A model generated the notes under the pieces. The model saw only the letters and a program-made list of their open reading frames with translations, was not told the origin of the DNA and did not search any database. A stretch of DNA of 64,000 nt from CAVURS01 sp963834425 (lineage in GTDB: Bacteria; Actinomycetota; Actinomycetes; Actinomycetales; CAVURS01), in the NCBI GenBank assembly GCA_963834425.1, contig CAWIBR010000013.1, positions 806,001-870,000 of the forward strand, given 5' to 3'. Below are positions 46,711-55,710 of the stretch, piece after piece (position 1 is the stretch's first letter; the number at the start of each line of letters is the position of its first letter). Made by a program: the position numbers and the translations under genes.

Positions 46711-47724
46711 TCAGGAGCGGGCCTGCTGCGCCACGAGGCTGGCGGCCTCCTGGCGCGCGGTGCCCTGCTGGGCCAGATGCGCGAGGTGCTCCGGGATCGC
46801 GGCGCCGCGACGCTGCATCGCCTGGGCCCAGAGGCGCCCGGCCCGGTAGGACGAGCGCACCAGCGGCCCGGCCATGACGCCGGCGAAGCCCAGCGCCTCG
46901 GCTTCCTCGGCGAACGCCACGAACTCTTCGGGGTTGACCCAGCGGTCGACCGGGTGATGCCGCGCGCTCGGCCGCAGGTACTGGGTGATCGTCAGCAGGT
47001 CGGTGCCCGCGTCGTGCAGGTCGCGCAAGGCGGCGCTGACCTCATCGGACGTCTCGCCCATGCCCAGGATCAGGTTGGACTTGGTGACCAGCCCGGCCGC
47101 CCGCCCCTGGCTGATGACGTCCAGGGAGCGGTCGTAGCGGAAGGCCGGCCGGATCCGCTTGAAGATCCTCGGCACGGTCTCGACGTTGTGCGCGAAGACC
47201 TCGGGGGCTGCGTCGAAGACCAGCTGCAGCAGCTCGGGCTTCCCGGAGAAGTCCGGCACCAGGATCTCGACACCGGTGCCTGGGTTGAAGGCGTGCACCT
47301 GGCGGATGGTCTCGGCGTAGAGCCACGCGCCCTCGTCCTCGAGGTCGTCGCGGGCGACGCCGGTGATCGTCGCGTAGCGCAACCCCATCGCCTGCACGCT
47401 CGTCGCGACCCGGCGCGGCTCGTCCCGGTCCAGCGGGGACGGCTTGCCGGTGTCGATCTGGCAGAAGTCGCAGCGCCGGGTGCACTGCTCGCCGCCGATG
47501 AGGAAGGTCGCCTCGCGGTCCTCCCAGCACTCGAAGATGTTGGGGCAGCCGGCTTCCTGGCAGACCGTGTGGAGTCCCTCGCGCTTCACCAGCGCGTGGA
47601 GCTCGGTGTAGTCCGGGCCCATGGTGGCCTTGGTCTTGATCCACGAAGGCTTGCGCTCGATCGGAGTCTCGGCGTTGCGCGCTTCGACCCGCAACAGCTT
47701 GCGGCCTTCAGGGGCAATGGTCAC
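46711..47724 (-). CDS. lipA: Lipoyl synthase
   Basis: A 337-residue radical-SAM enzyme inserting two sulfurs into octanoyl-lysine. The auxiliary cluster motif is 'CQEAGCPNIFECW' (Cys-x4-Cys-x5-Cys) and the radical-SAM cluster motif 'CTRRCDFCQI' (Cys-x3-Cys-x2-Cys). 'TKSNLILGMGETSDEV' and 'TITQYLRPSARHHPVDRWV' are also conserved. GTG 47724 ('VTIAPEGRKLLRVEAR') is chosen over upstream frame openings. It precedes DUF4191 in the same operon; lipB lies 1.4 kb away, interrupted by divergent genes. Confidence 0.96.
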   Translation of the reverse strand: MTIAPEGRKLLRVEARNAETPIERKPSWIKTKATMGPDYTELHALVKREGLHTVCQEAGCPNIFECWEDREATFLIGGEQCTRRCDFCQIDTGKPSPLDRDEPRRVATSVQAMGLRYATITGVARDDLEDEGAWLYAETIRQVHAFNPGTGVEILVPDFSGKPELLQLVFDAAPEVFAHNVETVPRIFKRIRPAFRYDRSLDVISQGRAAGLVTKSNLILGMGETSDEVSAALRDLHDAGTDLLTITQYLRPSARHHPVDRWVNPEEFVAFAEEAEALGFAGVMAGPLVRSSYRAGRLWAQAMQRRGAAIPEHLAHLAQQGTARQEAASLVAQQARS

Positions 47725-47782
47725 CCCTTCAGGGTAAGCCTGGCCGCGATCGCTGTGCCGGTGGGCCCATAGGGTCGCGCCC

Positions 47783-48730
47783 ATGGACCTTCGCGTGTTC
47801 GTCGAACCCCAGCAAGGCGCGTCGTACGACGACCAGCTGCAGGTCGCCCGGCTGGCCGAGGAGCTCGGCTTCGAGGGCTTCTTCCGTTCCGACCACTACC
47901 TGTTGATGGGGCAGTGGGCACCGGAGGGCATGACGGGGGAGCCGGGGCCGACCGATGCCTGGACCACCCTGGCCGGGCTGGCCCGAGAGACCTCGCGGCT
48001 GCGGCTCGGCACGCTGGTCAGCTCGGCGACCTTCCGCCACCCGGGCATCCTGGCCATCCAGGCGGCCCAGGTCGACGCGATGTCCGGTGGCCGGGTGGAG
48101 GTCGGCCTCGGGGCTGGGTGGTTCGCGGAGGAGCACGCGGCGTACGGCATCCCGTTCCCGTCGGTGGGCGAGCGGTTCGACCGGCTGGAGGAGCAGCTCG
48201 CCGTCATCACGGGGTTGTGGTCGACGCCGGTGGGCGAGCGGTTCAGCTTCACGGGCCGGCACTACGAGCTGGCCGACTCACCGGCGCTGCCGAAGCCCCT
48301 CCAATCGCCGCTCCCGGTCATCGTGGGTGGTCACGGCAAGCGGCGTACGCCCGCATTGGCGGCCCGGTTCGCGAGCGAGTTCAACGTGGGCTTCTCGCCG
48401 GCGGCCGAGGTGGCCGAGCTGGTGGCGGGCGTGCGCGCGGCCTGCGTCGCGATCGAGCGCGACCCGCAGAGCCTGACCTGCTCAGTGGCCCACATCCTGT
48501 GCTGCGGTACGACGAGCGGGGAGCTGGACCGTCGGGCCAACGACGCGCGGAGCACGGTGGCCAGCCTGCGCGAGGCGGAGGCGTTCGTGGGCTCTCCGGA
48601 CGAGGTCGTCGACCGGATCGGGCGGTTCGCGGAGGTGGGCGCCGGGCGGTGCTATCTGCAGTTCAACGGCCTGGCCGACCTGGCGCACCTGGAGCTGGTG
48701 GCCGAGCGGGTGCTGCCGCAACTGGGCTGA
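47783..48730 (+). CDS. LLM class F420-dependent oxidoreductase
   Basis: A 315-residue luciferase-like TIM barrel. 'LAEELGFEGFFRSDHYLLMG' and 'RETSRLRLGTLVSSATFRHP' are the front strands, 'DAMSGGRVEVGLGAGWFAEE' is the cofactor-proximal motif, and 'SPLPVIVGGHGKRRTPALAA' is typical of actinobacterial F420-dependent members (TIGR03560-like). It oxidises or reduces an unknown substrate with F420. ATG 47783 is close to the divergent lipA start. Intact. Confidence 0.88.
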   Translation: MDLRVFVEPQQGASYDDQLQVARLAEELGFEGFFRSDHYLLMGQWAPEGMTGEPGPTDAWTTLAGLARETSRLRLGTLVSSATFRHPGILAIQAAQVDAMSGGRVEVGLGAGWFAEEHAAYGIPFPSVGERFDRLEEQLAVITGLWSTPVGERFSFTGRHYELADSPALPKPLQSPLPVIVGGHGKRRTPALAARFASEFNVGFSPAAEVAELVAGVRAACVAIERDPQSLTCSVAHILCCGTTSGELDRRANDARSTVASLREAEAFVGSPDEVVDRIGRFAEVGAGRCYLQFNGLADLAHLELVAERVLPQLG

Positions 48731-48896
48731 GGCCTTCCCACCGCGCCGCCGTCGCCGGCTCCGCTCAGGCGCCCCTCGTCGAGGTCCCGACCACCCCCAG
48801 CGTGGCCGGGCCCTCGACGGCGAACGCCGCAAAGCGTTCCTTCCATCTTTGTATCGGCAGAATTTCGCGTGCGGTAATTGTCCGAATCGACAAAGA

Positions 48897-48958
48897 CCGC
48901 CCCTATTGGGCGGGGAGTGCTCGTAGGAGTTGGACGAGCACACCCCCGATGAGGGGTG
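48897..48958 (+). other. Three adjacent hairpins in a 312-bp intergenic region
   Basis: In the 48731-49042 gap three stems follow each other: CCGCCC/GGGCGG (48897-48913, loop CTATT), GTGCTCGT/ACGAGCAC (48917-48941, nine-base loop), and CACCCC/GGGGTG (48941-48958, loop CGATGA). They precede the small membrane protein at 49043. This could be a structured leader, a small RNA, or a terminator for the LLM gene plus other elements. No known riboswitch core was recognised, and the rest of the gap shows no gene. Confidence 0.4.
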
Positions 48959-49042
48959 ACTCGCTCAGGCTCCGGCCTCGACCTGCCGATGGATAAGGCG
49001 TCACGCGGGCATCGGCCCGCCGGGCCACGAGGGAGGCGTCCG

Positions 49043-49186
49043 ATGAGCAGTATTCACCTGACCACGGGGTCGGCCACGACGACGCATCCGGTGATGCGGG
49101 CGACGGCCATGTCCTCGCTGATCGGCCTGGTGGCCGGGCTGGTGCTCGGACTGGTCACGCAGGCGCGGGAGCACGACGCGGGCTGA
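49043..49186 (+). CDS. Small single-pass membrane protein
   Basis: A 47-residue protein too short for most gene lists. 'MSSIHLTTGSATTTHPVMRA' is a short polar lead, then 'TAMSSLIGLVAGLVLGLVTQ' forms one Gly-zipper-like membrane helix, then a charged end 'AREHDAG'. GGGAGG lies nine to fourteen bases before the ATG. Its last 32 bases overlap the 3' end of lipB on the opposite strand. Function unknown; the hairpin-rich leader makes it more than a random frame. Confidence 0.45.
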   Translation: MSSIHLTTGSATTTHPVMRATAMSSLIGLVAGLVLGLVTQAREHDAG

Positions 49187-49814
49187 CGTCCGCGCGCTCT
49201 AGCACCTCAGACATCCGCCGCTCGACGAGCGGCATGACCTCCTCAACGCTGACGTCCCGGCCCAGCTCGGCGCTCAGTGAGGTCACGCCGGCATCAGTGA
49301 TCCCGCAGGGCACGAACGTGTCGAAGGCCCGAAGGTCGCAATCGCAGTTGAGCGCGAAGCCGTGCATCGTCACGCCCTGCGCGACCCGGATGCCGATCGC
49401 GCCGATCTTGCGGTCCGGCCCCCGGCCGTCCGCCAGCACCCAGGTGCCGCTGCGACCCTCGACCCGGCCCGCCTCCACGCCCAGGTCGGCGCACACGGCG
49501 ATCATCGCTGCCTCCAGCCGCCGGACGTGGCTCACCACGTCGATCGGGTCAGGCAGCCGGACGATCGGGTAGCCGGTGATCTGACCCGGTCCGTGCCAGG
49601 TGATCTTGCCGCCGCGATCGACGTCCACGACGGGCGTGCCGTCGAACGGTCGCTCGTGCGGTTCGGTCCGCTTGCCAGCGGTATAGACGGCGGGGTGCTG
49701 CAGCAGGATCAGCGTGTCCGGTCGATCGCCCGAGACGACCTCGGCGTGAATGCTGCGCTGGAGGTCCCAGGCCTCGAGGTAGGGGACGACTCCCGGCTGC
49801 AGGATCTCGAGCAT
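49155..49814 (-). CDS. lipB: Octanoyltransferase (lipoate-protein ligase B)
   Basis: A 219-residue enzyme transferring octanoate from acyl-carrier protein to lipoyl domains. Conserved: 'ILLQHPAVYTAGKRTEPHER', 'GGKITWHGPGQITGYPIVRL', the catalytic Lys in 'DRKIGAIGIR', and the catalytic Cys in 'FVPCGITDAGVTSL'. ATG 49814 begins 'MLEILQPGVVPYLEAW' as usual. Supplies the octanoyl groups LipA converts for SucB and for the glycine cleavage H protein. Confidence 0.95.
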   Translation of the reverse strand: MLEILQPGVVPYLEAWDLQRSIHAEVVSGDRPDTLILLQHPAVYTAGKRTEPHERPFDGTPVVDVDRGGKITWHGPGQITGYPIVRLPDPIDVVSHVRRLEAAMIAVCADLGVEAGRVEGRSGTWVLADGRGPDRKIGAIGIRVAQGVTMHGFALNCDCDLRAFDTFVPCGITDAGVTSLSAELGRDVSVEEVMPLVERRMSEVLERADVSPRRAPAPA

Positions 49815-49938
49815 GGCTCCAGGCTACGCGGCACCGGCCCCGACCTGATGTCCGACGGGTGCGGCATGCTGGCTCGCGACACGATGCGCTGGCACCTGGC
49901 CACGACCTGACTCGAGGGAAAACGGGGAGTACGACGTC

Positions 49939-52383
49939 ATGACGCAGGACACGCTCGAGCCAACGAGCCCGACCGGACCTCCGCCCAAGCCCACCCGACC
50001 GCGGTTCCTCGGCGCCTTCATCCTGTTGGCGGTCGTCGCCTTCCTGATCGGCGCCTTGGGCGGCAGCTTCGAGAGCAAGCTGAGCGACGTCCAGAAGAAC
50101 GACAACTCGGCGTTCCTGCCGTCGTCGGCCGAGTCGACCAAGGTCGCCAACGAGTCGGACAAGTTCATCACCGTGCAGAACATCCCCGGCTTCCTGGTCT
50201 ACCAGCGCGCGGGCGGGCTGACCGACGCCGACAAGGCCAAGATCGCGGCCGACCGGGAGAAGATCGCCGCCCTGAGCGGGGTCGACGCGACCCAGCTCGG
50301 TGCGGTGCAGTACTCCTCGGACGGCACGACCGCCTCGCTGTCCGTGCCGCTGGTGGCCTCCCGGGGCGGCACCGATCTGACCGGTCCGCAGCTCAGCGAC
50401 AACGAGAAGGCGGTCATCAAGATCGCCCAGACCGGCAACCCGCCGGGCCTGGTGGCCCACAGCGCGGGCGCAGGCGGGCTGTTGGTGGCGTTCATCGACG
50501 CCTTCCAGGGCATCGACGGCAAGCTGCTCGGCATCGCCGGGCTGGTCGTGATCATCCTGCTGCTGCTCGTCTACCGGAGCCCGGTGGTGTGGGTCTTCCC
50601 GCTGTTCAGTGCGGTGCTCGCGCTGGGCCTGTCCTCGATCGTGATCTACGTCCTGGCCAAGAACGGCGTGATCACCCTCAACGGGCAGAGCCAAGGCATC
50701 TTGTCGGTGCTGGTGATCGGCGCCGGGACCGACTACGCCCTGTTGTTGATCAGCCGGTATCGCGAGGAGCTGCACGACTACGAGGACCGGGTCGACGCGA
50801 TGATCCGAGCCTGGCGGGGCGCTGCACCACCGATCTTCGCCTCGGCCTGCACGGTCATCATCGGCTTGCTCTGCCTGCTGGTCAGTGAGCTCAACTCCAA
50901 CCGCGGCCTGGGGCCGGTGTGCGCACTCGGCATCGCCAGCACGCTGTTCATGATGCTGTTCTTCCTGCCCGTGGCCCTGCTCTTCCCGGCGGTCCTGATG
51001 GCGCTGCTGGCCACGGGGATCGTCGCCGGCATCGGGGGTGCCGTGCTCGGCGGAGCCGGGTCGCTGCTCGGTCTGGTCCCGCTCGGGATCTTCATCGGGC
51101 TCGGCCTGGCTCGACGCAGGGCCCTGCGATCCGGCCGGCAGGACCTGCCCTGGTATGCCAGCGCCCCGGCCGGCCGGTGGATCTTCTGGCCGCGCACGCC
51201 CCGCGTCGACCACGCCGTGGACATCGCGACGCACGGGGTGTGGGGCCGGATCGCCGCGGGGATCGGCCGCCATCCTCGACGGATCTGGGCCATCACCGCG
51301 GTGCTGCTGTTCGGTGCCGTCGCCCTGATCCCCGGCCTGCGGACGAATGGGCTGCCGATCACCCAGGGCTTCACCAACCGGCCGGATGCCCTGGTGGGAC
51401 AGAAGATCTACGACGCGAAGTTCGACCAGGGCGCCGGCACACCGGCCGTGATCACGACGAACGCCAGCCAGGTCCAGGCCGTGATCGACGCGGCCGCCAA
51501 GGTCAAGGGAGTCGCGACCGGTCCCGGATCGGTCTGCGTGCAACCCGACTACGCGAAGCTCGCGGCTGCGATCAAGGCGGCAGCAGCGAGCGGTGGCGCC
51601 CCACCGGTGTCGGCGTCCGGCTGCTTGCCCGACTCGCTCACGGTCTCGCCCATCGATGGCCGGACCGTGGTCAACGCCCAGCTGACCTCGTCCTACGACA
51701 GCCAGGCCGCCTACGACACGATCAAGGCGCTGCGCACGGCGGTCCATGCGATTCCCGGCGCGGATGCCCTGGTCGGTGGCCAGGCCGGGATCCAGCTCGA
51801 CACGCTCGACGCGTCGGCCCGAGACAGCCGGGTGATCATCCCGCTCGTCCTGGTCGTCATCCTGATCGTGCTGATGATCCTGCTCCGGGCCTTGCTGGCG
51901 CCGTTGCTGCTCATCGCGACGGTGGTGCTGTCCTTCACCGCGACGCTGGGGATCTGCTCGGTCGTCTTCAACCACGTCTTCCGATTCGCCAACGCCGACC
52001 CGTCGTTCCCGCTCTTCGCGTTCATCTTCCTGGTCGCCCTGGGGATCGACTACAACATCTTCCTGATGACCAGAGTTCGTGAAGAGACGCTGCAGTTCGG
52101 CACGAGATCCGGTGTGCTGCGCGGACTTTCGGTCACTGGAGGCGTGATCACGTCAGCCGGCCTGGTCCTCGCCTCGACCTTCGCCGTGCTGGGCGTGCTG
52201 CCCATCGTCTTCCTGGCCGAGATCGGCTTCGCGGTGGCCTTCGGCGTGCTGCTCGACACCTTCGTCGTGCGGTCCCTGCTGGTGCCGGCCCTGGCCTACG
52301 ACATCGGCCGGACGATCTGGTGGCCGAGCAAGCTGTCCCGAGTCGCCCAGCCGGGACCGGACCGGCCCGGCCTGCAGGTCTGA
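49939..52383 (+). CDS. MMPL family transporter
   Basis: An 814-residue intact MMPL/RND transporter. After an N-terminal Pro-rich stretch, the first membrane segment is 'LGAFILLAVVAFLIGALGGS'; the two proton-relay motifs are 'IGAGTDYALLLISRYREEL' and 'ALGIDYNIFLMTRVREE'. The first extracytoplasmic loop ('NIPGFLVYQRAGGLTDADKA') and the second (51360-51830) flank about twelve membrane helices. Such proteins export lipids or drugs. It belongs to a longer subfamily than the MMPL protein at 13.6 kb and has no adjacent TetR. Confidence 0.9.
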   Translation: MTQDTLEPTSPTGPPPKPTRPRFLGAFILLAVVAFLIGALGGSFESKLSDVQKNDNSAFLPSSAESTKVANESDKFITVQNIPGFLVYQRAGGLTDADKAKIAADREKIAALSGVDATQLGAVQYSSDGTTASLSVPLVASRGGTDLTGPQLSDNEKAVIKIAQTGNPPGLVAHSAGAGGLLVAFIDAFQGIDGKLLGIAGLVVIILLLLVYRSPVVWVFPLFSAVLALGLSSIVIYVLAKNGVITLNGQSQGILSVLVIGAGTDYALLLISRYREELHDYEDRVDAMIRAWRGAAPPIFASACTVIIGLLCLLVSELNSNRGLGPVCALGIASTLFMMLFFLPVALLFPAVLMALLATGIVAGIGGAVLGGAGSLLGLVPLGIFIGLGLARRRALRSGRQDLPWYASAPAGRWIFWPRTPRVDHAVDIATHGVWGRIAAGIGRHPRRIWAITAVLLFGAVALIPGLRTNGLPITQGFTNRPDALVGQKIYDAKFDQGAGTPAVITTNASQVQAVIDAAAKVKGVATGPGSVCVQPDYAKLAAAIKAAAASGGAPPVSASGCLPDSLTVSPIDGRTVVNAQLTSSYDSQAAYDTIKALRTAVHAIPGADALVGGQAGIQLDTLDASARDSRVIIPLVLVVILIVLMILLRALLAPLLLIATVVLSFTATLGICSVVFNHVFRFANADPSFPLFAFIFLVALGIDYNIFLMTRVREETLQFGTRSGVLRGLSVTGGVITSAGLVLASTFAVLGVLPIVFLAEIGFAVAFGVLLDTFVVRSLLVPALAYDIGRTIWWPSKLSRVAQPGPDRPGLQV

Positions 52384-52411
52384 GGGCGCCGCCTCGCGGT
52401 CCGCGCAACCG

Positions 52412-53149
52412 TCAGGGCGGCGGGGGGAGTCGGCGCGGCTCGAGCCGCTCCTCGACGACGTCGGTGTCCACGCGGCGTACGACGTAGGCGCCCTTGCCGG
52501 GGGTCTCGGTGACCGCCTCGACCAGCTCGGTGCCGCGGTAGACCAGGCCCACGCCGTCGTCGGTGCAGTGGGTCACGCCCAAGGTGCCGTCGCCGACCAG
52601 CTCGTGGATCAGCGGCCGCCGTCGCGGCTCGGAGTCGTAGTGGACACCATTGTCATAGGGCAAGAGTGCTAGCCCGTTGGTCACTGGATCGAGCTCGGGG
52701 CGGAACGAGTCCGTCGTGCCACCCTTGAACCAGCAGATCGAGCCGGCGCTGACGCCGGCGAGGACGACGCCGGCCCGCCACACCCGCGGCAGGATCTGGT
52801 CCAGGCCGTGGGCGCGCCAGACGGCGAGGAGGTTGACCACCGAGCCGCCGTTGACCCAGACCACGTCCTGCCCCAGCAGGTAGCCCTCGATGTCGTCGAC
52901 GCTCGGCATCGGGAAGAGGTTGAGATGGCTGAGGTCGAAGCCGTCCAGCCGGGCCGCCTCGTCGACCTCGGCGTTGAACGAACGCTGGTCGCCAAGCGCC
53001 GTCCCGACGTGGGTGATCCGGGGAGCGCGCCCGGTCACGCCGGAGAGGTCGACCGCGTGGTGGACGAGTGAGTTGAACCGGAACCGCGAGCGGGTGCCCA
53101 AGCGCAGGCCGCCCGATGTCGCCAGGATCGTGGGGGAGTCCGCCGGCAT
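52412..53149 (-). CDS. Peptidase E family (S51) protein
   Basis: A 245-residue S51-type serine hydrolase with the class-I-glutamine-amidotransferase-like fold. The nucleophile Ser is in 'VLAGVSAGSICWFKGGTTDS', preceded by 'QDVVWVNGGSVVNLLAVWRA'; the His/Asp region is about 'GLALLPYDNGVHYDSEPRRR'. It cleaves Asp-X dipeptides in family members, although actinomycete homologues may act on other substrates (cyanophycinase-like). Intact; convergent with the MMPL gene. Confidence 0.85.
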   Translation of the reverse strand: MPADSPTILATSGGLRLGTRSRFRFNSLVHHAVDLSGVTGRAPRITHVGTALGDQRSFNAEVDEAARLDGFDLSHLNLFPMPSVDDIEGYLLGQDVVWVNGGSVVNLLAVWRAHGLDQILPRVWRAGVVLAGVSAGSICWFKGGTTDSFRPELDPVTNGLALLPYDNGVHYDSEPRRRPLIHELVGDGTLGVTHCTDDGVGLVYRGTELVEAVTETPGKGAYVVRRVDTDVVEERLEPRRLPPPP

Positions 53150-53254
53150 CCTGCGACCCTAGCCGGGTGGGCGCCGGCGCGGCTCGCCGTGAGCCTGGCC
53201 GCACCCTGTGGACAACTTCGCCGGCCAGCGTCGCAGATGCGATTGGGTCGACAG

Positions 53255-54725
53255 GTGAGCCAGACAACGCCCCGCCCGAGGCACTCACCCGAGTCGCGCG
53301 AGCTGGAGCAACCGCCCGATGTCCCCGGCTATCTGATCGAGGCCCCCCTTGGTCGCGGGGCGTCGGCCGAGGTGTGGTCGGCTCGCTCGTGCTCCGACGG
53401 CCGGCGGGTCGCGGTGAAAGTCGTTGCGCTGCAGGCTAACTCGGCCGATAGCCGGACGCCGGGCACGCAGCCGGACGCCGCTGCAGCCGAGCTGGCCGTC
53501 CTGCGTGGCATCCACCACCCGCATGTGCTCGAGCTGATCGACGACATCCGCCTGGCCGACGGACGGATGGCGTTCGTCCTCGAGCTCGCCTCCGGAGGCA
53601 GCCTGGCCCGCGTGGTGCGGGCCCGCGGATACCTGACCGTCGGGGAGACCGTGACCGTCGTCTCAACCCTGGCGACCACCCTGCGCGATGTGCACGACAG
53701 CGGCGTGACGCACGCTGATCTGGCTCCGGGCAACGTGCTCTTCCACCTCGACGGGCGGCCGATGCTCGCCGACGTCGGTCTGGCCCGGATCGCGGGTGTC
53801 GCGGCCCACGCGGAGGGAGGCACGCCGGGCTTCGTCGACCCAGCCGTGGTGGCAGGGGCGCCAGCCGGGCCAATGGCCGACGTCTACGGACTCGGAGCGC
53901 TCGGCTGGCTGTGCCTCACGGGGGCCGCACCCCGCCCGGCGCTGCTGCGCCGGCCACTGGCCGAGACCCACCCGAGCGTTCCGGATCAGCTCGCGGCGCT
54001 GCTGGAAGCCGCGCTCGACCCGGACCCGCTCCGGCGGCCCAGCCCGGTCGAGCTGGCTCACGGCGTCTTCCAGGCCGCCCCGGCCGAGCCGGTGCGACTG
54101 GCGGGTGACTCCGACCCGGCCGAGCAGTTGACCCATCGGCTCCGCGCCCTCGCGGCCGCCGACCCCCGACCGCCAGCCCCGGCCGGCAAGCGACCGCTGA
54201 TCAAGCGGGCCTCGGTCCCGTGGCGATCGGCTCGGCTTGGCCGCTCTGGTCGCGCTCACCGTCGGCGCGAGTCTCGTCGCCACGCGCACTCCGGCGGCTG
54301 CAGACCGGACCCCGGTCTCTGCGGCGACGACGTCCGCCGGACCGACGTCGCCGTCCTGGTCGAAGGTGGTCGGCGACCTGTCCTCAGCGCGGGCGGCGGC
54401 CTTCGCCCGGCCATCCACCGGGCCGGCCGGCTTCGACGCGTCAGGTTCGGCGGCGTGGTCAGCCGACGCCGCGGCCTTGGGTCAGCTGGACCAGGACCAC
54501 CTGAGCTATCGCGGCCTCCGGCTGACGGCTGTCCGAATCACGGTGTCCGCCGCCGCCCCCCGGCGGGTCAGCCTCCGCGTCGCAGTGGGCACCTCGGCGT
54601 ACGACGTGGTCGACGCTTCGGGTGCGGTGCTCACGCATCAGGCGGCTGGCCCGGCTCGCTCGGTCCGACTCGATCTGGTGCTGACCGCGGTGGGCTGGCG
54701 GGTCGCCCGATCGCTCGCGGGCTAG
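53255..54725 (+). CDS. Membrane Ser/Thr protein kinase-like protein with altered catalytic motifs (one frameshift)
   Basis: About 490 residues: kinase domain, membrane segment, extracytoplasmic tail. The glycine loop 'IEAPLGRGASAEVWSARSC' and the ATP Lys in 'VAVKVVAL' are standard. The catalytic loop is 'VTHADLAPGNVLF' (HAD instead of HRD) and the metal loop 'MLADVGLARIAGV' has DVG instead of DFG. A shift near 54230 separates the kinase part from 'AALVALTVGASLVATRTPAA' (membrane helix) and a secreted tail of about 140 residues. GTG 53255 is a tentative start; ATG 53237 and GTG 53189 are possible. No phosphatase or FHA gene is nearby. Activity may persist, since the catalytic Asp and Asn remain. 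Confidence 0.75.
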
Positions 54726-54735
54726 CCGGGCGTGC

Positions 54736-55638
54736 TCAGTCGTCCCGCATCACCCAGGACGCCGCCGCGTCGATGTCGTCGTGGATGAAGTCGAAGCCCG
54801 CCTGATCGAGCTTGAAGGGCAGCACGCGCTGGCTGGCCAACACGGTCTCCTCGGCCATCTCACCGAGCACCAGCCTCAGGGCGGGCCCGGGCGCGGGCAG
54901 GAAGCTGGGCCGGTGAGCGGCCCGGGCGAGCGCGTTGACCACGTCCACCTGATGCACCGGCTGCGGCGCGGTCAGGTTGACTGCGCCGCTCACTTCGTCG
55001 GCCATGAGCAGGTAGTGGATCGCGCGTACCTCGTCCTCGAGCGTGATCCAGCTCCACCACTGTCGACCGGGACCGAGTGGCCCGGCCAGTCCGAGCCGGA
55101 TGAGCGGGAGCAGTCGCGCGAGCGCGCCACCCTCCCGGCTCAGCACGATGCCGTTGCGGGTCGTGACGACTCGGATCCCCGCCGACTCCAGCTGCATGGC
55201 CTCGTGCTCCCAGGCCTTGGTGACGTCGGCCAGGAAGCCGGTGCCCGGAGCTGAGTTCTCAGTCAGGAGTTCGCCGGCCCGGTCGCCGTACCAGCCGATG
55301 GCCGAGGCGCTCACCAGGACAAGCGGTTTGGGCTCGAGTGCCTTCATCGCCTGCACGATGGTCCGGGTGCCGTCCACCCGCGACTGGAGGATCTCGCGAC
55401 GGTAACTCTCGCTCCACCGGTGATCGCCGATCCCAGCTCCTGCGAGGTGTACGACGCCGTCGACACCAGCCAGGGCGCCTAGGTCAACATCGCCGGTGGT
55501 GGGGTCCCAGTGGACGTCGCCCGGTTCGAGCGGCCGCCCCGAGCGCACCAGTCGCCGGACGTGGTGACCCTGAAGCCGCAGTCGGTCGACCAGAGCCCGC
55601 CCGATCAGGCCGGTGGAACCCGTGACGGCGAAGTCCAT
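54736..55638 (-). CDS. TIGR01777 family NAD(P)-dependent epimerase-like oxidoreductase
   Basis: A 300-residue short-chain-dehydrogenase-like protein. 'FAVTGSTGLIGRALVDRLRL' binds the dinucleotide; 'VDGVVHLAGAGIGDHRWSES', 'PLVLVSASAIGWYGDRAGEL', and 'GAVNLTAPQPVHQVDVVNAL' are TIGR01777 hallmarks, with C-terminal DUF1731-like 'VLASQRVLPFKLDQAGFDF'. It is the YfcH/SulA-like group of unknown substrate. Location between lipB and sucB is common in actinomycetes. Intact. Confidence 0.88.
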   Translation of the reverse strand: MDFAVTGSTGLIGRALVDRLRLQGHHVRRLVRSGRPLEPGDVHWDPTTGDVDLGALAGVDGVVHLAGAGIGDHRWSESYRREILQSRVDGTRTIVQAMKALEPKPLVLVSASAIGWYGDRAGELLTENSAPGTGFLADVTKAWEHEAMQLESAGIRVVTTRNGIVLSREGGALARLLPLIRLGLAGPLGPGRQWWSWITLEDEVRAIHYLLMADEVSGAVNLTAPQPVHQVDVVNALARAAHRPSFLPAPGPALRLVLGEMAEETVLASQRVLPFKLDQAGFDFIHDDIDAAASWVMRDD

Positions 55639-55710
55639 GGCGACATCTTGGCGCTTCGTGTCCGGATGAGCACGTTGCGAAGCGCGGCGATATTTGGCTG
55701 GAAACCCTTG

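Noticed and set aside
45630..47780. Long Arg/Ala frames opposite DUF4191 and lipA
   Set aside because: They show reversed codon bias and no motifs; the known genes on the other strand explain them.
48731..48960. Possible 6C RNA or other known riboswitch in the hairpin region
   Set aside because: The loops lack runs of six cytosines and no known aptamer core was recognised; kept only as unnamed hairpins.
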